Assembly (NCBI GenBank): GCA_030142905.1
Contig: JASJOG010000003.1
Coordinates: 3,346,001-3,410,000 of the forward strand
Source of the DNA: Heliopora coerulea
Lineage: Eukaryota; Cnidaria; Anthozoa; Scleralcyonacea; Helioporidae
DNA: 64,000 nucleotides
Direction: 5' to 3'
In this document: positions 35,842 to 64,000 of the stretch, piece after piece
How the letters are laid out: each line of letters starts with the position of its first letter
Numbering within the stretch: the stretch's first letter is position 1
Made by a program: the position numbers and the translations under genes
Notes under the pieces: model-generated
Database searches by the model: none
The model's input: the letters and a program-made list of their open reading frames with translations, nothing else
What the model was told of the DNA's origin: nothing

Positions 35842-38800
35842 CATGGATTTCTGGCTAAATTTGCTTTATTTACGAGTAAGATGTCCTGACAGTTTGAAAC
35901 CAGTTATTTGTATAAACCTTTTTCGTTTGGTGTTGGTGTGAAGCACAATGCGCCTACTATAAACCAACTAATACTGCTAATCCATTTAATGAAACAGCCG
36001 CTGCTCGTACAGTCAACTTAGGAAAAGGCAGCTAGCAAACTGAGAGCAAAACTGATAAACATTGTAGAAAAAGTGGTAGCAAAACTCAAGGGTAACTGGA
36101 GAAAAAATTGGAATTGAGACTGGGTAGAATATCAAGAGGAGGATGAAATTGAAGTGAACTCCCTAATGTTGATTTGGAGGGCCAGTATCAAGGTCAAAAA
36201 CAGTTCATTGTTTGTGGGGACTATATAAATGGTACACATACACCTTGTGCTGTTAAGTACAGTATCGTGCAAAATTGTTGGTTATATCATCACAATTTAT
36301 CATCCTTGTATCATCACAATGGATGTTGTGAAGGCAAACATGTTGAAACAAACCAATCAAAATTTCTGTGCATAAGTTGGTCTTCTAAATGAATGTTTGA
36401 AAGTGGTTTATATGCAGCCAAATATTGCGCCTCCGGAGAAAAGATGACAGTTTATGCGTGTTCCTCACATGAGCTTGAGAACAAGACAAAAGTATGGCAA
36501 TAATATTTTCACTATTTTAACGTCTTCGTCTGATCAACTAATTACACACGGTATGTCCGATCCTCGGGATTAAATCAGCTAATGCAGCGAGCAAAATTAT
36601 GCAAGTCAAGTTTGTAAAATTTTGCTCTCTGCATTCGGCCTGCGGCCTCCGCTGCCTGCATAATATCCAATAACGGTACGTGCCTCACTAATATATTAAA
36701 TAGATTAAATCATCAGTAGGAATATATTATTATTTACATTGTTCTGTAAATAATACATTCCTACTGATATAGTAGAAAAAGTGCAAAAAAGTGGTCTGAC
36801 GTTTTATACAAAGCAAGTAGAAAAACTAAAAAGTTTGCGATCGTACTTCCAGGGCACGTTTAATAACTGACCGTGGCAACCTACACAAGGTGTACGTCAG
36901 AATTCTAAGCATGGTTTGCAACCGTCAGGGGGCCAGCTGCCCCCCGTCCCCCATTGGGTACGCTATTCCCCATAATTTTTCTTTTTTCTTTTTGAATAAG
37001 CAAACGCATCATCAGTCTAAATTCTCCATCTCATCGCCAGATAAAGATACAATAAATCTCCAAATGGTAATAAATTGCGACTAGAAAAACTTGTTGCAAC
37101 CATATAATACTCTTCCACTCTGGAAAGCATAACATATCAGCCATTTCGAGAACTAGCATGGATTATACCATTCTTCAAGAGTCAAATCCTTCTAAAGGTA
37201 CCATCACCCCTAAGCAACCTGGCATACCCTTCTTATTTCATTCCCTATATCAACTCATTGCAATAAATATACAGTTACGTCCTCAATGAAATGAACCCGC
37301 AGAATGAAAAGGCTAATTGTTTTGTGTGATTCGTCCAGGGGAACGATTCCTCATTCTAACTGGTCGAGAACGAGTTCCAGAATCCAACACATTATATCTA
37401 TATCTATATCTATATCTATATCTCTGTCTGTATTGATATTGATATCTATACATGTATGAGTAGGAAAGGAATAATTATATACAAATCTTCAAGTCATATA
37501 TATATATATATTATCCAGGCATAATGTGTTTTGTAGGTAGAAGTTCTCCGGATTTTGGTCGTTCATTCTCTTGAGCTTTCAACTTGATGCTTTGCGTCTC
37601 AGTCAGAAGTGAGGGTGAGATGGTGTGTTGGATGTTTTATCGTGGTCGGTCATGTGTCTTTGTAATTGTAGTCTCTTTGAGCGTCTGATTGGTTAATGTA
37701 ATATAACAAATAAAAATCTATTAGTAGAAATCTATAAATCGGTCCTGTGATAGGAACACAAATGACGCCATTTCAATCGGAAAAATGCCTAGTGAAAACA
37801 CGAGGCGTAGCCTTTTTGGTTGGGGCTTTGAGCTTTTCGTCAAAGCGACAAAACGACTTGAAGCCTTCCACTTGCCCTGCACTTACTAAATCAACCCCTC
37901 ACTTCCTATCTATTCCTCTCTCTTTCTCTCTCCTTCCCTTCCTTCCCATCCCAACCCATTCGTATACAGTCGCCCTCTCAGGCGACTTAATCTCTAATAT
38001 TGCGCGCTAGAAAAACAACCTTTTAATTGTAATTTAATCTTTATTCACTTCAGCATCTGATTACCGAATGCTACAGGCTGAACAGATGTCCGCCATTCTA
38101 CAAGTGCCACCAATTATCTATTTACACGAACGTGTTCACTACATTTCTTCGCAAGATTGGTTGAACTTTAATAAATAGGTTGTTGCTGGTACAAAACACA
38201 TCTCATACAGACAACTGTCCTTTCGTCCCTCGTGGGCTATAATGGTGGTATATTGAATTGGGCCTCCATTAAAATAACGCTAAACGTCAAAGTACTTTAA
38301 AATGAAAACCCCAAATGAACAATTCATTATTACGCCGTTGTATTGATTTCAATTGAGGAATAGCGTTTGTCCACGTAATAACATTTTTAATTAATACGAA
38401 ACGTATACTCAAAAGTAGTTTTGTTCCAGGAAAACTGACGGAACTTCGCATTCTTTCAGGTTAGATATGTTGAAATAATTCTTGTTAATTCAAGATTAGG
38501 TTGATCAATAAACCAAAAATGATTCATTTATGACAAGATTACACTGTTACTCGAACTAGTTCCACCAATTTCCTACATAACTATAACATAGTAATTACTT
38601 TGCGTGATTGATTCTCAAGCCTGGTCAAATACGACATTTTTTAAAAAAAAATAACGCATTCTACACTCAACCAAACAACGATTTGTTCATCGATCATCAG
38701 TTCACTTTTGTTCCATAAAGAATAAAATCCTGAATCCAACAGTTTTTAAAATAAAACTATTGGACATATTTCTATGTTTAAATATTCACAAAATTTGCAT

Positions 38801-39523
38801 TAGTAAACTTGATTTGTAAAAAAATGTTCAACCTTCTCACCAGTGTGTCTTATTAAGACAATTTTATCAATTAACTTCCCCTCTTAGAGAGGGCGATGAT
38901 ACAGAACAGACGCTGACAAACGGTGGAGGTCAAGCAAGGAACAAATAACAAAATGTTATATATTTGGAAGATATTTTGGCAATTAGGCATTCTTTCTTCA
39001 AATCGTTATTTTTCGGATGTTTATCTCACTGTCAAAACAAGCTTTCAAGGCGTTATTTCGCATCATGGTTAGACAGCTAGGAAGTAAAATTTTCCAGATA
39101 TAGTGGAAAATGATGAACTCCAGCATTTGCTTGGCCGCTTTTCCGTCTCTCTTCCTATTTCTTAAGCGTAGTAGGCACGAGGTTGGGAAACGATATCTTA
39201 ACGACGAGAAAACATGGAACAAAGCTGGAACTGATGAACAAATCCTTTTTCCACGATCCGAGGAAGGAGATCCGAGCTTCCTTTGACAAGGAAAGGGGCT
39301 TTACTACTCCACGAGCTACTTAAATCTGGTATCGTCTGCGTCCGATCCATTTAGATCTAATTCTTGGATGTGGTCTGCCATAATTTCAATGGCAGTCTAG
39401 GTCAACTGTAAACGACTTTTCTATCATACTTAATTACTCTTATGAGCATGTCCATGTCTAGCTTGTCTTGATAATCCCTTGTAAAAATAAATTAAATTTG
39501 TTATTATACAAGTGGTGGGCCAT
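35842..39523. other. Intergenic space between ZDHHC and the EGF gene
   Basis: The two genes converge here. No gene seen. Contains a hairpin at 36707-36765 (TCAGTAGGAATATATTATTA facing TAATACATTCCTACTGA), a G/C-run repeat piece near 36930 and a TATATC hexamer run at 37388-37425. Confidence 0.45.
37388..37425 (+). repeat. TATATC hexanucleotide microsatellite
   Basis: About five uninterrupted units of TATATC, followed by related CTGTCTGTATTGATATTGAT sequence. Confidence 0.8.
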
Positions 39524-62203
<22,680 letters not shown>

Positions 62204-63320
62204 CTTTTCTCTTTGTAACACCTCGTAACCGAGCAGTTAATTTTCTGAAGGAGACAAACTGACTCAGTATCTTATTCAAGTCGTGTTTTCTTCCCGCTCC
62301 TCGGCAGTTCTGTATATTTAAACACACACGATTTAATCGAAGCAGCGACAAACTAAAATTCAATAACAGTATGGTGAGTGTATGAAGGTAATGAGACGTT
62401 ACTGATGAAAGAAACTGTCAGTTTTTTCCTGGTATCAAGCTATTATAAACCTTAAAATCGAGGATATAAGATTACAAGTCACCAGCTGAGCAGATCCCAG
62501 CAGTGACAGCAAGGTCACCACTTGAAAAGCCGAAGACAGAGACCAGTTGCCTATGGTCTTTAACATGGCAAGTCTACAACTATCTATTTTGATAGTCAGT
62601 TGCTTCCATACGTTATTCAGCAATTTCTAAAATATTTTAGGTTATCACAAAAGAACCCAGTACCACGAATTGTTTTTCAAACCACGGACATTCCATGATC
62701 ACCCGGCTTAGATTCTTCACTCATCATCCCTTGCGCCAATTTCACAATCTGTTTGAACCTCAATTACACCCATAAATTAAAAAACGAAGCTTCTTCGTCC
62801 TGATCCTTCTTAAATGTTTGTGTTGAACGCTTTCTAACATTCGATCTATCACTCATGGAAACTAAATAACTGTTGATAAATCAAGGTCAAGTATTTATGC
62901 TTTTTATGGCAGTAGGCTGCGTCAATGAGGTCAACTATTCGGCATTCCTCATGTGTTTTAAGACACGAGATATGACCGTTTTAGCTTAAAAAATAATAAA
63001 TAGCCTATTTTGATTGACTGAGAAATTTAATTTCTGTCGTTAAATTATTTGGTGTTGGGGAAACTTATTCGCGATTGAGTGAGGATAACCTAATCAGTGG
63101 CAGGGTTTCAAGGTAATGTAACCCAGACACTTAGTCACTCTCAATTCCGGACCTAAATCCTTATTAAACATTGCCATGGGCAATCGACACTATTCTTTTA
63201 TCTTGAAACTAACATACAAATTAGATTTGAAAATGAAGTCATTTAGCGACTATAACCCCCCCTGCCGTCCTACCTTAATACAAGCACATCTTTTACTGTT
63301 GATAATGCTTATTAGGTTAG
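62204..63320. other. Upstream flank of the lysozyme-like exon
   Basis: Should contain the promoter and 5' UTR of the minus-strand gene. No further exon or convincing core promoter element recognised. Confidence 0.35.
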
Positions 63321-63331
63321 GTTATTGCAGA

Positions 63332-63770
63332 TGATGATAACGATGATGATAATAATGATGATGATGTGGATGGTAATGATGATGATGTGCGTGAAAATGA
63401 TGATGATGATGATGATAATAATGATGATGATGATAATAATGATGATGATGATAATAATGATGATGATGATAATAATGATGATGATGATAATAATGAATAT
63501 GATGATAATAATGAATATGATGATAATAATGATGATGATAATAATGATGATGATGATAATAATGATGATGATGATAATAATGATGATGATGATAATAATG
63601 AATATGATGATAATAATGATGATGATGATAATAATAATGATGATGATAATAATTATGATGATGATGATGATGATGAAGATGATGATATGCGTGAAAATGA
63701 TGTTGATAATGATAATGATGGTAATGATTATGATGATAATGATGACGGGTGAGGATGATGATGATGGTAA
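63332..63770 (+). repeat. GAT/AAT minisatellite
   Basis: About 430 bases of GATGATGATGATAATAAT-type 15-18-mer units with occasional GAATAT variants. The Asp/Asn-rich and Ile- or Met-rich frames on both strands are composition artefacts. Confidence 0.92.
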
Positions 63771-63896
63771 TGATAATATATCGTTCGTATTTCGTTCATG
63801 TATTGAAAATAACATGGGAATAATCTACTGATAGTTAACAACTTAAATATTTGAATTATGCCTAATTAATACTCGTTGAAAATGATTTATTTTCTA

Positions 63897-64000
63897 GAAT
63901 ATCAACAAGAACAACAGCAGCAGCGACAACTACAACAGAAATCAGCTTTTCAAGGAAGCCCTGTAATCAGTATCTCTTTTTTCTTGGGGAAATTATGGAG
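63897..64000 (+). CDS. Possible Gln-rich exon running off the right edge
   Basis: After TTTATTTTCTAG the plus strand is open to the window end: EYQQEQQQQRQLQQKSAFQG then SPVISISFFLGKLWR. A Gln-rich segment after a plausible acceptor suits a coding exon, but 34 codons prove little and no family is recognised. Confidence 0.25.

Noticed and set aside
63312..63831. Open frames of 128-168 codons on both strands
   Set aside because: Ile-, Met- or Asp/Asn-only translations of the GAT/AAT minisatellite.

Overview
The window is AT-rich eukaryotic DNA with long introns, GT-AG splice sites and dense transposon debris. Three metazoan genes can be assembled exon by exon. The gene families, the Penelope-like and R2-clade retroelements and the tRNA-headed SINEs fit an invertebrate animal, most likely an anthozoan cnidarian (coral or anemone). 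That placement is inference; nothing in the sequence names the species.

Left part (about 1.5-7.8 kb, minus strand): the first four coding exons of the CCR4-NOT deadenylase subunit CNOT7/8 (CAF1/POP2). They encode 215 residues from the start codon. The C-terminal exon or exons lie beyond the left edge.

Middle (14.27-33.66 kb, plus strand): a complete ten-exon DHHC palmitoyltransferase of the ZDHHC2/15/20 group, 356 aa, divergently oriented from CNOT7. Its introns and the 7.8-14.3 kb intergenic space hold a Penelope-like GIY-YIG fragment, a large foldback, a perfect 73-bp palindrome, a complete non-autonomous hAT element and a short palindromic repeat family. Beyond the gene lie a 601-bp Tc1-like remnant and a TIR-bearing MITE.

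Right part (39.5-62.2 kb, minus strand): a gene model for a secreted protein of 558 aa. It has a signal peptide and a lysozyme/transglycosylase-like domain in a single first exon. Nine EGF-like domains follow, each in its own phase 1-1 exon. The EGF chain is secure. Joining it to the lysozyme-like exon across a 12-kb intron is inference supported by matching splice phase. One EGF intron carries a decayed R2-clade LINE with a restriction-like endonuclease tail, itself interrupted by a 236-bp Penelope-like foldback flanked by a 12-bp target duplication.

The right end has a 430-bp GAT/AAT minisatellite and a possible Gln-rich exon running off the window. Most open frames in the window are intron, repeat or antisense artefacts. 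No true tRNA, rRNA or CRISPR array was found. The genes show no operon-like relation; what they share is position.
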